64,000 bases of DNA from Kocuria rosea subsp. polaris (GTDB taxonomy: Bacteria > Actinomycetota > Actinomycetes > Actinomycetales > Micrococcaceae): assembly GCA_023896275.1 (NCBI GenBank), contig MLDA01000007.1:1-64000 (forward strand). Reading direction: 5' to 3'. How positions within the stretch are numbered: the first letter of the stretch is position 1; every line of letters begins with the position of its first letter. This document shows, piece by piece, positions 8,579 to 18,152 of the stretch. A model generated the notes under the pieces. That model worked only from the letters and a program-made list of their open reading frames with translations, did not search any database and had not been told where the DNA came from. Both the position numbers and the translations under genes were made by a program.

Positions 8579-9930
8579 GGGGTGGCTCCTTTGCGTTGTT
8601 CCGGCGTCGTCATGGACAGCAGACGCGCGAAGATGCCCGCGCCGTCGTCCGCGATTCCGTCGTGGTGGAACTCGTCGGTCTCCCAGACGCGCAGCCCGCG
8701 CACGCGCGCGGCCGTTTCTAGGCTGAGGTGCCGGTCGACGTAGACATCGTCGCTGTAGACGGCGGCGGCGACCGGCACCGTATTGGTGGCCAAGACGTCG
8801 AGGTCGTACAGGTCCGGCCAGTCCTCGATGCGGGCGAGCTCCTCGGCGACCTCCCGCAGGGGAGCGAGCGCCGGGTCCTCGGCGAAGAACCACGGGTAGA
8901 CCATCTCGCCGGTCAGCAGCGGGCGCTCGGCCGTGGGCAGGAAGTCCGCGAACTCGCGCAGAACCCGCTCGGCGGCCCACGCCGTGGCGACCGAACCGTC
9001 GTCGTTCCGACCGTGGCCGGACTGCCCGTAGATCGATTCGTGCATGAGCGCGTAGAGCGGGTTCACCAGGCGGGAGGCCTGGGACTGGAGGGTGCTGAGG
9101 AAGGTGTCGGAGAGCCGCGGGCCGTCGACCGTCTCGACGAAGGCCTGCTCGAGGGCGAAGTGCAGCTGATGCACGCGCGAGTTGCCACCGAAATACTGCC
9201 CGAGCATCTGGACGAGGCCGCGCGTAACGGGCCGCCCGTCGGGGAGGGTTTCGGCGACCGAGTCGACGTGCGCGAAGACGCGGTCGATCGTCGCCCGGTC
9301 CTCGGGGTACCAGGCGAAGTACTCGGCATTGCGGGCCGCCATACGGGCGTACGTGTGCCGGTAGACGCGATCGGCGTGGCCAGTCAACGCGGCCAGGCCG
9401 CCGGTCACGAGGCAGCGTTCCAACCCCTCAGGGGCCAGTGACAGGTAGGTGAGCGTGATGAAGCCGCCGTAGCTCTGGCCCAGGGTGGTCCAGCGCTCGA
9501 CACCGAGGGTGTGGCGGATTGCCTCGGCGTCGCGGACGATCGAGTCCGCGCGGAAGTGCCGCAGGTACTCGGTCTGGGCGGCGACGCCGCCGCGCAGCGG
9601 CAGGCTCTGGCGGCTCACGGGCGCGCTCAGGCCCGTGCCGCGCTGGTCCAAGAGGAGGACACGGAATGACTTCGCGGCCTCACTGATCCAACCCGAGAGC
9701 GAGGTGACGCGCGGACCGGCGCCGCCCGGCCCGCCCTGCAGGAAGAGGAGCCAGGGCAGCGCCGCGGAATTTTCGACGTCGCTCGCGACAATCTCGCGGG
9801 CGAAGATCCGGATCTGCTCGCCGGACGGGTCGGCGTGATCGAGCGGGACGTCGAAGTAGTGCTCGGTCGTGCGCAGTCCCCGATGGCTGTGGACGGCGGC
9901 GACGTGGTGCGCGCTCGTCTGGAGGCTCAT
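8575..9930 (-). CDS. Alpha/beta hydrolase, proline iminopeptidase (S33) family
   Basis: 451 aa, no signal peptide seen. Oxyanion-hole motif LFLQGGPGGAGPR (about 61-73), nucleophile elbow GQSYGG (about 150-155) and the DQRGTGLS motif (about 95-102) place it in the prolyl aminopeptidase family, which removes N-terminal proline from peptides. The catalytic His is probably in DEFHHDG near the C-terminus. It is translationally coupled on both sides: ATGA overlap with the GNAT gene upstream and GTGA overlap with the HhH-GPD gene downstream, so all three are one operon. Confidence 0.88.
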   Translation of the reverse strand: MSLQTSAHHVAAVHSHRGLRTTEHYFDVPLDHADPSGEQIRIFAREIVASDVENSAALPWLLFLQGGPGGAGPRVTSLSGWISEAAKSFRVLLLDQRGTGLSAPVSRQSLPLRGGVAAQTEYLRHFRADSIVRDAEAIRHTLGVERWTTLGQSYGGFITLTYLSLAPEGLERCLVTGGLAALTGHADRVYRHTYARMAARNAEYFAWYPEDRATIDRVFAHVDSVAETLPDGRPVTRGLVQMLGQYFGGNSRVHQLHFALEQAFVETVDGPRLSDTFLSTLQSQASRLVNPLYALMHESIYGQSGHGRNDDGSVATAWAAERVLREFADFLPTAERPLLTGEMVYPWFFAEDPALAPLREVAEELARIEDWPDLYDLDVLATNTVPVAAAVYSDDVYVDRHLSLETAARVRGLRVWETDEFHHDGIADDGAGIFARLLSMTTPEQRKGATP

Positions 9931-10481
9931 TCCGAGGGTTCCTCCGCGAGGGCCGTCGGAGCGTGGGCAGCAACCGCGGTGAGCGCCTCACCGTGCAGAC
10001 GGCGCGTGGTCCAGCCACTCATCGCATCGGCGCCAATCGCGTCGTAGAAGCCGATCGCCATTTCGTTCCAGTCCAGCACCGCCCATTCCAGGCGCGCGTA
10101 GTCCCGTTCGACGGCGAGCTGCGCCAGCGTGGCCAGTAGGGCCTTGCCGTGTCCGTTCTTCCGTGCTGACGGCCGGACGTAGAGGTCCTCGAGATGGATA
10201 CCGTGCACGCCCTCCCACGTGGAGTAGTTCACGAACCAGATCGCCATTCCGACGACGGCCGGGTCGCCGGCGGGGGCACCGTCGTCGTCCGTCGGGGTCT
10301 CCTCGGCAACGTGGGCGAAGACCTTGGGATCGGGACCGAAGAGGTGCTCGTGCAGCAGGGCGCCGGTGTTCCGCACGGCGTCGGGCTCGCGTTCGTATTC
10401 GGCCAGCTCGGTGATCAGGGCCAGCAGGACGGGGACGTCGCGCGGCTCGGCTGGACGGATCCGGCACGTGTTTTGACTCAT
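9927..10481 (-). CDS. GNAT family N-acetyltransferase
   Basis: 184 aa. Acetyl-CoA binding motif A is visible as LEDLYVRPSARKNGHGKALLATLA, with a preceding WEGVHGIHLEDLYV strand and a C-terminal WNEMAIGFYDAIGA motif B. This arrangement (spermine/diamine acetyltransferase-like, GNAT) is common; the substrate is unknown. The ATG at 10481 follows GGAAG at good spacing; the longer frame upstream lacks similarity. First gene of the three-gene operon ending at 8003. Confidence 0.85.
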   Translation of the reverse strand: MSQNTCRIRPAEPRDVPVLLALITELAEYEREPDAVRNTGALLHEHLFGPDPKVFAHVAEETPTDDDGAPAGDPAVVGMAIWFVNYSTWEGVHGIHLEDLYVRPSARKNGHGKALLATLAQLAVERDYARLEWAVLDWNEMAIGFYDAIGADAMSGWTTRRLHGEALTAVAAHAPTALAEEPSE

Positions 10482-10577
10482 TGCATACTTCCTATTCGCG
10501 GGACGCGACGCGTGGCGGCCGGAGCTGCTGCGTCGCAAGTGCTCGGCCCGATCCTAGCGCGGTCGAGCCCGGCGCGC

Positions 10578-11540
10578 TTAGAGGGGGAAGCGGCCTGTCG
10601 CCCGGTCCCAGACGTTCACGGCGGCCGCCGCGAGGAGCGCGGACCCGAGCATGTGCAGCAGGACGAGGCCGATGGGCAGGCCCGTGAAGTGCTGCCAGTA
10701 GCCGATGCCGCCCTGCGCGAGGATGACGATCACGAGCAGCACGAGGCCGCGGCGGAGCCCTTTCGACGGAGCGTCGGTTCCCGGCAGGCGGCGCAAGACC
10801 AGGACGACGGCGGCGAGGGTCGCGGCGATCAACACGTAGACCGGCGCGGTGTGCAGCCGGGTGACGATCTCCGGGTCGAACGCGTGGCGCGGGGCGCCGG
10901 CGTCGCCCGCGTGCGGGCCGGTACCCGTGACGATGGTTCCGAGGACGAGCGCCGCCCCGGTGGACGCGAGGATCGCCCAGCCCAGGGAAGCGAGCCCGGC
11001 GGGTGCGGAGAGGGGGGCGAGGCGATCCTGGCCGCGTAGACGCATGCGCGTGCGGTTCACGAGTAGCGTCGCAAATCCGACGACGGTCGCGGAGACGAGG
11101 AAATGCAGGCCCACCACCCACGGGTTCAGGTCGGTCCATACGGTAATGCCGCCGATGAATGCTTGCGCGGGGATGACGCCGAGCAGGCCGAGAGCGAGAC
11201 GGAACAGCGTCGGATGGCTCCGGCGCATGTTCCAGAGGGAGACGATCATCGCGACGGCGATTGCTGCGAGCACGAACGTCAGGACGCGGTTGCCGAACTC
11301 GATCACCCCGTGGATGCCCATCTCCGGGGTGGGGGTCATGGAGCCGGGCATGCAGTTGGGCCACTCGGAGCAGCCCAGGCCGGATTCCGTGAGCCGCACA
11401 GCGCCGCCCGTGACGATGATCCCGATCTGGGAGGCGAGTGAGGCGATGGCGAGTGCGTGCACACCCCGGCCGACGCGGGTCGGCAGGCGCTCAGCCCAGG
11501 TGGACAGGCGGTCTGTCCAGGTGGAGGCGGTGGAACTCAT
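10578..11540 (-). CDS. ctaA: Heme A synthase (COX15/CtaA)
   Basis: 320 aa with eight predicted membrane segments. It oxidises the C8 methyl of heme O to the formyl of heme A for aa3-type cytochrome oxidase. Heme-ligand histidines are in IHGVIEFGNRVLT (about 79), GLHFLVSA, RLHTAPVYV and LLHMLGSA. The extracellular loop cysteine pair GCSEWPNC (C-x5-C) matches bacterial CtaA. Start ATG at 11540. It lies downstream of two ABC transporter genes on the same strand, the same order as in mycobacteria (Rv1456c-Rv1458c), and a SURF1 oxidase-assembly gene lies 11 kb away. Confidence 0.95.
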   Translation of the reverse strand: MSSTASTWTDRLSTWAERLPTRVGRGVHALAIASLASQIGIIVTGGAVRLTESGLGCSEWPNCMPGSMTPTPEMGIHGVIEFGNRVLTFVLAAIAVAMIVSLWNMRRSHPTLFRLALGLLGVIPAQAFIGGITVWTDLNPWVVGLHFLVSATVVGFATLLVNRTRMRLRGQDRLAPLSAPAGLASLGWAILASTGAALVLGTIVTGTGPHAGDAGAPRHAFDPEIVTRLHTAPVYVLIAATLAAVVLVLRRLPGTDAPSKGLRRGLVLLVIVILAQGGIGYWQHFTGLPIGLVLLHMLGSALLAAAAVNVWDRATGRFPL

Positions 11541-11559
11541 GATGTGACTCCGATCGGAC

Positions 11560-12330
11560 TTACGTCCATTTGAACCAGCGGGTGGCCGCGGTGCCGGCGA
11601 CAGCAGCCCACGCGAGTAGTACGACGACGGCCCCCGTCGCGAGGGTGCCGTCGATGAGCGCGGCGCGCATGGCGTCGCCAAGCGCGGCCGAGGGGAGGAC
11701 CTGGATGATGTTGCCCAGGAACGCGGGCAGGTGGCTGCCCGGGATGACGATGCCGCCGGCCGCGGCCAGCAGAATCCAGGCGAGGTTGGTGATCGCGAGG
11801 GTCGCCTCGGGGCGGACGGTCCCCGCGATGAGCAGGCCCAAGGAGGTGAAGGCTGCGGCGCCCGCGAGCAGGAGGCCGACGGCGATCGCAGCGCCGACAG
11901 GGTCGGGCCGCCAACCCATGGCGACGGCGGTACCGCCGACGACGACGATCTGGACGACAAGCACAGCCAGCACCGCGAGGGCCTTGCCGAAGATGAGCCC
12001 GACCCGGCCGAGCGGCGTCGTCGAGAGGAACGTCAGGACCCCGTAGCGGCGATCGAAGCCCGTGGCGATGCCCTGGCCGGTGAACGCCGTCGACATGACG
12101 CATAGTGCTAGCACTCCCGGCGCGGCGGCGTCGATCCGGGAAGACGCGACGCCGTCGAGCAGGTCGACGAAGGTGAGTGCCACGAGGGCCAGCAGCGGCA
12201 GGACCACGGCCAGGACGAGCTGCTCGCCGTTGCGCAGCATGAGCATCGTCTCGTAGCGGCCGTGCCGCAGGATGCGTTGGGCCACGGAGGCGGCGTTCGT
12301 GGTGCCGGGAGCGAGGGGTGTTTCAGGCAT
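11560..12330 (-). CDS. ABC-2 type transporter permease
   Basis: 256 aa with about six hydrophobic segments and the layout of ABC-2 permeases. Its start overlaps the end of the ATPase gene by eight bases, so the two form one exporter. Homologues sit between ctaA and sufR in mycobacteria. The cargo is not known; the constant neighbourhood of ctaA suggests a link to heme or oxidase biogenesis (inference only). Confidence 0.85.
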   Translation of the reverse strand: MPETPLAPGTTNAASVAQRILRHGRYETMLMLRNGEQLVLAVVLPLLALVALTFVDLLDGVASSRIDAAAPGVLALCVMSTAFTGQGIATGFDRRYGVLTFLSTTPLGRVGLIFGKALAVLAVLVVQIVVVGGTAVAMGWRPDPVGAAIAVGLLLAGAAAFTSLGLLIAGTVRPEATLAITNLAWILLAAAGGIVIPGSHLPAFLGNIIQVLPSAALGDAMRAALIDGTLATGAVVVLLAWAAVAGTAATRWFKWT

Positions 12331-13282
12331 GGGGCTGCTCCTTGGTCGACGCCAGATCGAGGAACACGTCCTCGAGGCTGCGCGGCTGCATGCTCAGGGC
12401 GGTGGGCAGCACGTCGGCCGCTGCGAGCCAGTTGGCCGCCGCCGCGAGGTGGGCGGCGGTGTGCACGCCGGTGACGCGGTAGTGGCCAGCTGACTCGCGG
12501 GTCAGGGTCAGCCCGGTGGAGGCGTGCAGCGCGGCGGCGTCGAGCTCCGCCGTCGTCGAGATCTCGAGGACGCGGGAGTCCGTCTCGGCGTGGGCGGTCA
12601 GCGCTTCGACGGTGCCCTCGGCGACGTTGCGGCCCTCGTCGATGATGTAGACGTAGTCGGAAAGACGTTGGGCGTCGTCCATGAGGTGCGTCGTGAGGAC
12701 GATCGCGAGTCCGGCGTGGCGCAGCTCCGAGATGAGGTCGAACACGACTTGGCGCGACTGCGGGTCGAGGCCGGCACTGGGCTCGTCGAGGAAGACGATC
12801 TCGGGCCGGCCAACGAGTGCCGCGGCGAGGGCGACGCGTTGTTTCTGGCCGCCGGAGAGGCGGCGGATCGACGTTGCCGAGAAGGCGTCGATGCCGAGCC
12901 GGGTGATCAGGGCGTCGACGTCGGCCGGGTGTCGATACATGCTGGCGACGTGCTTGAGCAGCGGGATCGGGCGCACCGACGGCGGGAGGCCGCCGTCCTG
13001 GAGCATGACGCCGACGCGTGAGCGCAGGTCCGAGGACGCCGTGAAGGGATTGTGTCCAAGCAGCGAAACGGAGCCGCCGTCCGGGCGCAGCAGACCCTGT
13101 GCGCAGCCGAGCGTCGTCGATTTCCCTGCCCCGTTGGTGCCGAGGATGGTCGTCACGGAGCCGCGATCGGCACGCAGGGAGACGCCGTGTAGGACGCGGA
13201 TCATGCGGCCATCGAGCGCGGCGACTGGGCCGAAGTCCTTATGGAGGGCGTCGACGACGAGGGCGGGGGCTGGCGAGTGCAC
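12323..13282 (-). CDS. ABC transporter ATP-binding protein
   Basis: 319 aa. Walker A GTNGAGKST (about 48-56), signature LSGGQKQR (about 144-151), Walker B IVFLDEPSAGLDP, H-loop TTHLMDDA. A C-terminal extension of about 90 residues is typical of drug/heme-exporter ATPases (DrrA/NatA type). The GTG start at 13282 has TAGAAT six bases upstream and no Shine-Dalgarno, so the transcript is probably leaderless. The gene is divergent from sufR. It pairs with the permease at 11560-12330 and precedes ctaA. Confidence 0.92.
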   Translation of the reverse strand: MHSPAPALVVDALHKDFGPVAALDGRMIRVLHGVSLRADRGSVTTILGTNGAGKSTTLGCAQGLLRPDGGSVSLLGHNPFTASSDLRSRVGVMLQDGGLPPSVRPIPLLKHVASMYRHPADVDALITRLGIDAFSATSIRRLSGGQKQRVALAAALVGRPEIVFLDEPSAGLDPQSRQVVFDLISELRHAGLAIVLTTHLMDDAQRLSDYVYIIDEGRNVAEGTVEALTAHAETDSRVLEISTTAELDAAALHASTGLTLTRESAGHYRVTGVHTAAHLAAAANWLAAADVLPTALSMQPRSLEDVFLDLASTKEQPHA

Positions 13283-13288
13283 CAGAGC

Positions 13289-13304
13289 ATTCTACGTGAC
13301 GTAG
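13289..13304. promoter_or_regulatory. Promoter and overlapping palindrome of the ABC-ctaA operon
   Basis: On the minus strand TAGAAT (13294-13289) is the -10 box of the ABC transporter gene. It overlaps a perfect palindrome, CTACGT-G-ACGTAG (13292-13304), that is well placed as a repressor operator. CTACGTG occurs again at 13345-13351, nearer sufR. The cognate regulator is unknown; SufR is one candidate. Confidence 0.45.
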
Positions 13305-13438
13305 AGGTTCCGCCCGACGGCGGGCTGCGGTAGAGTCGGCCACACTACGTGCGACCGTGGTGGGGATCACGGCGGAGCCCGCCTCAGCTAAGGGTCGCCT
13401 TCCTAGCGGGTTGCCCCGCAATAGGTCATGATTGTGTT

Positions 13439-14227
13439 GTGTATTCAGCTCAGTTGACGACTCCCGATGACGGTGGGGCGCGGCCCCACGATAGCGCGGT
13501 GCCCGAAAACGAAGAGCGGACCCGTGACCGCGTTCTGCAGGCCGTCCTGAAACAGGGGCCGGTCAGCGCCGCGGAGTTGGGCGAGTCGCTCGGATTCACG
13601 CCCGCGGCCGTCCGTCGCCACCTCGACACCCTCAGCAAGCAGGGTCTCGTCGAGGTCAAGCTGACCGCCAGCCAGAGCGCCGGGGCGGGCCGACCGGCTC
13701 GCCGCTACGTCCTGAGCCAGCGCGGCCAGACGAAGCTCGGCAACGACTATCTCGATATCGCCACGGAGGCTCTCACGGAGCTCGCCGAGGCCGTCGGCCC
13801 CGAGGCCATCCACACGTTTGCTGCCCGCCGTTTCGGAGCCATGGAGCGTCGCTATCAGCCCCTGGTCGACGCGGCAGGTGACGACGTCACCGCCAGGGCA
13901 GACGCCCTCGCGAAAGCGCTGGCCGAGGACGGGTTTGTCGGATACATCCGTGAGGTCGGCGCGAATCTTCCCGAAGCGATGCAGAGCGTCCAGCTCTGCC
14001 AGGGCCACTGCCCGATCCAGGGCCTCGCCGCGGAGTTCCCGGACTTCTGCGAAGAGGAAACCAAGACCTTCGCTCGACTGCTCGGCGTGGACGTTCGCCG
14101 GCTGTCGACGCTCGCCGGCGGGGGGCACGTGTGCACCACGCACGTTCCCGTCGGACGCCACAAGACACCTCAGCGTGCTGAGAAGAGAACTCGAATCAAG
14201 ATCAACAAGCAGGAGAGGCCGCGATGA
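13439..14227 (+). CDS. sufR: SufR-type iron-sulfur transcriptional repressor
   Basis: 262 aa from the GTG at 13439 (an alternative GTG is at 13499; the frame is open further up to 13349). The N-terminal winged helix covers [33 protein letters not shown]. The C-terminal half has the cluster-binding cysteines in [15 protein letters not shown] and DFCEEE. SufR binds an iron-sulfur cluster and represses the suf operon when clusters are plentiful. The gene is first in the suf operon and overlaps sufB by four bases (ATGA), so it is autoregulated by position. The start is the least certain part. Confidence 0.88.
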   Translation: MYSAQLTTPDDGGARPHDSAVPENEERTRDRVLQAVLKQGPVSAAELGESLGFTPAAVRRHLDTLSKQGLVEVKLTASQSAGAGRPARRYVLSQRGQTKLGNDYLDIATEALTELAEAVGPEAIHTFAARRFGAMERRYQPLVDAAGDDVTARADALAKALAEDGFVGYIREVGANLPEAMQSVQLCQGHCPIQGLAAEFPDFCEEETKTFARLLGVDVRRLSTLAGGGHVCTTHVPVGRHKTPQRAEKRTRIKINKQERPR

Positions 14228-15684
14228 CGGATCAGATTGCACAGGAGAACGCCGATCCCGGCGTGATCAATGAGATCCTGGAGAAGAATCCGGAGCTCCA
14301 AGGGATCGGAAACTACGAGTACGGCTGGTCGGACAAGAACGACGCCGGCGCCAACGCCAAGCGCGGCCTCGATGAGGCCGTCGTCCGCGATATCTCGTCC
14401 AAGAAGGACGAGCCGGAGTGGATGCTGAACCTGCGCCTGAAGGGCCTGAAGTACTTCGAGCGCAAGCCGATGCCGACGTGGGGCGCTGACCTCTCGGGCA
14501 TCGACTTCGACAACATCAAGTACTTCGTGCGTTCCACCGAAAAGCAGGCAACCTCGTGGGAGGACCTGCCCGAGGACATCAAGAACACGTACGACAAGCT
14601 GGGCATCCCCGAGGCGGAGAAGCAGCGCCTCGTCTCCGGTGTGGCAGCGCAGTACGAGTCCGAGGTCGTCTACCACCAGCTGCGCGAGGACCTCGAGGCC
14701 CAGGGCGTCATCTTCCTCGACACCGACACCGGCCTCAAGGAGCACCCGGAGGTCTTCCAGGAGTACTTCGGCTCGGTCATCCCGGTCGGCGACAACAAGT
14801 TCGGCTCGCTCAACACGGCCGTCTGGTCGGGCGGCTCGTTCGTGTACGTGCCAAAGGGCGTGCACGTCGAGATCCCGCTGCAGGCCTACTTCCGTATCAA
14901 CACGGAGAACATGGGCCAGTTCGAGCGCACGCTGATCATCGCCGACGAGGACTCCTACGTTCACTACATCGAGGGCTGCACCGCACCGATCTACCAGTCG
15001 GACTCGCTGCACTCGGCCGTCGTCGAGATCATCGTGAAGAAGGGCGCCCGCGTCCGCTACACGACGATCCAGAACTGGTCGAACAACGTGTACAACCTCG
15101 TGACCAAGCGCGCCATCTGCGAAGAGGGCGCCACCATGGAGTGGGTCGATGGCAACATCGGTTCCAAGGTCACCATGAAGTACCCGGCCGTCTACCTCGT
15201 CGGCGAGCACGCCAAGGGTGAGACCCTGTCGATCGCCTTCGCCGGCGAAGGACAGCACCAGGACACCGGCTCCAAGATGGTGCACATCGCACCGAACACG
15301 TCCTCGTCGATCGTCGCGAAGTCGGTGGCCCGCAACGGTGGTCGCTCTGCCTACCGCGGCCTCGTCCAGGTACGCGAGGGAGCCAAGGGCGTCAAGAACT
15401 CGGTGGTCTGCGACGCGCTTCTGGTCGACCAGATCTCCCGCTCGGACACGTACCCGTACATCGACGTCCGCGAAGACGACGTCACGATGGGCCACGAGGC
15501 CACTGTCTCGCGCGTCTCCGAAGAGCAGCTCTTCTACCTGATGTCCCGCGGCATGGCCGAAGACGAGGCCATGGCGATGATCGTCCGCGGCTTCATCGAG
15601 CCCATCGCCCGCGAGCTGCCGATGGAATACGCGCTCGAGCTGAACCGCCTCATTGAACTGCAGATGGAAGGATCCGTCGGTTAA
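14224..15684 (+). CDS. sufB: Fe-S cluster assembly protein SufB
   Basis: 486 aa, normal length. Core scaffold subunit of the SufBC2D complex on which clusters are built. The sequence shows the highly conserved [23 protein letters not shown], the EGCTAPIY cysteine region and the beta-helix core up to the C-terminal [13 protein letters not shown] motif shared with SufD. No intein is present, in contrast to mycobacterial SufB. It overlaps sufR and is two bases from sufD. Confidence 0.98.
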   Translation: MTDQIAQENADPGVINEILEKNPELQGIGNYEYGWSDKNDAGANAKRGLDEAVVRDISSKKDEPEWMLNLRLKGLKYFERKPMPTWGADLSGIDFDNIKYFVRSTEKQATSWEDLPEDIKNTYDKLGIPEAEKQRLVSGVAAQYESEVVYHQLREDLEAQGVIFLDTDTGLKEHPEVFQEYFGSVIPVGDNKFGSLNTAVWSGGSFVYVPKGVHVEIPLQAYFRINTENMGQFERTLIIADEDSYVHYIEGCTAPIYQSDSLHSAVVEIIVKKGARVRYTTIQNWSNNVYNLVTKRAICEEGATMEWVDGNIGSKVTMKYPAVYLVGEHAKGETLSIAFAGEGQHQDTGSKMVHIAPNTSSSIVAKSVARNGGRSAYRGLVQVREGAKGVKNSVVCDALLVDQISRSDTYPYIDVREDDVTMGHEATVSRVSEEQLFYLMSRGMAEDEAMAMIVRGFIEPIARELPMEYALELNRLIELQMEGSVG

Positions 15685-15686
15685 TC

Positions 15687-16964
15687 ATGACTGATACCGC
15701 AACTACTCTCTCCGGCGACAAGGCTCGCATCGGCGCGCCGTCGATCGCGGGATTCACCGAGGAGGGCGAAAACCTCTCCCCGCTGAACGAGGACGCATCG
15801 CCGCTCGGCGGCGCCGCGTCGAAGGCCCACAGCCACGGTGGCGGCGCAGGCGTGCCGCAGGCGTCGCGCGGCGAGCGCCCCACCAGCTACGACCTGGCGG
15901 ACTTCCCGGCCCTGACCGGCCGCGAGGAGGACTGGCGTTTCACCCCGCTCAAGCGACTGGGCGGCCTGCACAAGGACGCACCGACCGGTGACGCCCCCGC
16001 CGTCATCCTGACCGGCGGCGAGGACCTCACCCTCGAGAACGTCGCTATGGACGACGCGCGCGTTGGCTCGGCCGGCGTCCCGGACGATCGCGTCTCCGCG
16101 AACGCCTGGAATGCCGCCAAGGAAGCCACCGTGCTGACGATCCCGGCGGGAGTCGAGGGTGCCCAGGCGACCCTGACGATCACTGGTGACTCCAAGGAGG
16201 CGGCCGCGCAGCACCTTGTGATCATCGCCGAGGCGAACTCGAGCGCCGTCGTCGTGCTGGATCATGTCGGGACCGCCGTGCTGGCGCAGAACGTGGAGGC
16301 CGACGTGAAGGAGGGCGCCAAGCTGACGCTCGTTTCCCTTCAGGGCTGGCAGGACGACGCGATCCACACCTCGGCCCAGCAGGCCAAGGTCGGCAAGGAC
16401 GCGTACTACAAGCACGTGGCCGTGAGCTTCGGCGGCGACCTCGTGCGCCTGACGCCGTCCGCCCGATTCGACGCCCCGGGCGCCGAAGCCGAACTGTACG
16501 GCCTCTACTACGCGGACGCCGGCCAGCACCTCGAGCACCGACTGTTGGTTGACCACAACCAGCCGCGCTGCACCTCCAACGTGCTCTACAAGGGCGCGCT
16601 GCAGGGCAAGGACGCGCACACGGTGTGGGTCGGCGACGTGCTGATCCGTAAGAACGCCGAGGGCACGGACTCCTACGAGGCCAACCGCAACCTCGTCCTC
16701 ACGGACGGTGCGCGGGCGGACTCGGTGCCCAACCTCGAGATCGAGACCGGCCAGATCGAGGGTGCCGGCCACGCCAGCACCACCGGCCGTTTCGATGACG
16801 AGCACCTGTTCTACCTGATGGCTCGCGGCATCGACGAGAAGACCGCGCGCCGCCTGGTGGTCCGCGGCTTCCTCAACGAGATCATCCAGAAGATCGGCGT
16901 GCCCGAGCTCGAGGACCGTCTCAACGGCAACGTCGAAGAAGAGCTCGAAGCCACCGAGAACTAG
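15687..16964 (+). CDS. sufD: Fe-S cluster assembly protein SufD
   Basis: 425 aa partner of SufB in the SufBC2D scaffold. The C-terminal family block FYLMARGIDEKTARRLVVRGFLNEII is clear, as is the DHNQPRCTSNVLYKG segment with its conserved histidine/cysteine. The N-terminal 60 residues are divergent. It starts two bases after sufB. Confidence 0.96.
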   Translation: MTDTATTLSGDKARIGAPSIAGFTEEGENLSPLNEDASPLGGAASKAHSHGGGAGVPQASRGERPTSYDLADFPALTGREEDWRFTPLKRLGGLHKDAPTGDAPAVILTGGEDLTLENVAMDDARVGSAGVPDDRVSANAWNAAKEATVLTIPAGVEGAQATLTITGDSKEAAAQHLVIIAEANSSAVVVLDHVGTAVLAQNVEADVKEGAKLTLVSLQGWQDDAIHTSAQQAKVGKDAYYKHVAVSFGGDLVRLTPSARFDAPGAEAELYGLYYADAGQHLEHRLLVDHNQPRCTSNVLYKGALQGKDAHTVWVGDVLIRKNAEGTDSYEANRNLVLTDGARADSVPNLEIETGQIEGAGHASTTGRFDDEHLFYLMARGIDEKTARRLVVRGFLNEIIQKIGVPELEDRLNGNVEEELEATEN

Positions 16965-17034
16965 GCCCCCGCAGGCCGCAAGAATTCACAGACCCACGCC
17001 GCTATCCGCGGCTTACAGGAGAGATACGGACACA

Positions 17035-17790
17035 ATGTCTACTCTGGAAATCAAGGACCTGCACGTCTCGATCGACACCGAGCAGGGCACCAAGGAAATC
17101 CTCAAGGGCGTGACCCTGACGATCAACACCGGCGAGACGCACGCCATCATGGGCCCGAACGGCTCCGGCAAGTCGACGCTCGCGTCCACGATCGCCGGCC
17201 ACCCGCGCTACAACGTCACCTCGGGCGAGATCCTGCTCGACGGCGAGAACGTGCTCGACATGAGCGTCGACGAGCGCGCCCGCGCCGGCCTGTTCCTGGC
17301 CATGCAGTACCCGGTTGAGGTTCCGGGCGTCACGATGACGAACTTCCTGCGCACCGCCAAGACGGCGATCGACGGCGAGGCTCCGAGCCTGCGCCACTGG
17401 ACCAAGGACGTCAAGGCGGCCATGGCGAACCTGAAGATCGACGCCGACTTCGCGAACCGCAACGTCAACGAGGGCTTCTCCGGCGGCGAGAAGAAGCGCG
17501 TCGAGATCCTGCAGATGGAGCTCTTCAAGCCGCGCTTCGCCATCCTCGACGAGACCGACTCCGGACTCGACGTCGACGCGCTCAAGGTCGTCTCCGAGGG
17601 CGTCAACCGCGCGGCGGAGGCCAACGAGACGGGCACCCTGCTCATCACCCACTACACCCGCATCCTGCGCTACATCAAGCCTGACTTCGTGCACGTGTTC
17701 GTCGACGGCCGCGTCGCCGAGCAGGGCGGCCCGGAGTTGGCTGACCAGCTCGAGGACGAGGGTTACGACCGCTTCCTGGTGAAGGCCTGA
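17035..17790 (+). CDS. sufC: Fe-S cluster assembly ATPase SufC
   Basis: 251 aa ABC-type ATPase of the SufBC2D complex. Walker A GPNGSGKST (about 38-46), the SufC-specific signature FSGGEKKR (about 147-154), Walker B AILDETDSGLD and the H-loop THYTR are all present. Start ATG at 17035 has AGGAGAG upstream. It is separated from sufD by 70 bases. In Mycobacterium the next genes are sufS and sufU; here sufT follows directly. Confidence 0.98.
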   Translation: MSTLEIKDLHVSIDTEQGTKEILKGVTLTINTGETHAIMGPNGSGKSTLASTIAGHPRYNVTSGEILLDGENVLDMSVDERARAGLFLAMQYPVEVPGVTMTNFLRTAKTAIDGEAPSLRHWTKDVKAAMANLKIDADFANRNVNEGFSGGEKKRVEILQMELFKPRFAILDETDSGLDVDALKVVSEGVNRAAEANETGTLLITHYTRILRYIKPDFVHVFVDGRVAEQGGPELADQLEDEGYDRFLVKA

Positions 17791-17792
17791 CC

Positions 17793-18128
17793 ATGAGCGA
17801 GGCGACCCAGGGCAACACGCAGGCGTCCCTCGAAGATGTCGAGGAGGCGTTGAAGGACGTCATCGACCCCGAGCTCGGGGTCAACATCGTCGACCTCGGC
17901 CTGCTCTACGGGCTGAAGTACGACGACGAAGGCACGCTGATCATCGACATGACGTTGACGACGGCCGCTTGCCCGCTGACCGACATCCTGGAGGAGCAGG
18001 TCGCTTCCTCCTTGGACAGCGTGGTGGATGCGCACCGACTCAACTGGGTGTGGATGCCGCCGTGGGGTCCCGAGCGGATCACCGATGACGGGCGCGACCA
18101 GATGCGGGCCCTCGGCTTCAACATCTAG
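17793..18128 (+). CDS. sufT: Metal-sulfur cluster assembly factor (SufT/MIP18-like, DUF59)
   Basis: 111 aa. The DUF59 core is clear: DPELGVNIVDLGLLYGLKYDDEG, then DMTLTTAACPLTDILEEQV with the conserved cysteine of the TxxxCP motif, and the C-terminal W-V-W-M-PPWGPERI. SufT proteins help deliver clusters to targets. It closes the suf operon, two bases after sufC, and is followed by a strong terminator. Confidence 0.92.
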   Translation: MSEATQGNTQASLEDVEEALKDVIDPELGVNIVDLGLLYGLKYDDEGTLIIDMTLTTAACPLTDILEEQVASSLDSVVDAHRLNWVWMPPWGPERITDDGRDQMRALGFNI

Positions 18129-18152
18129 GACGCGATCGTCCGCAGTGCGAGA

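Noticed and set aside
8579-8980. N-terminal extension of the HhH-GPD frame
   Set aside because: It overlaps the hydrolase gene in another frame and is Arg-rich nonsense; the GTGA overlap at 8578 explains the true start.
11541-11960. Upstream extension of ctaA
   Set aside because: Overlaps the ABC permease coding region; family similarity begins at the ATG at 11540.
13387-13407. GCTAAGG...CCTAGC imperfect inverted repeat as an IdeR/DtxR iron box before sufR
   Set aside because: Only about half the positions match the iron-box consensus and the arms are offset by one base.
14170-15495. 441-aa open frame opposite sufB
   Set aside because: Mirror of the sufB codon pattern; low-complexity Val/Asp/Leu sequence.
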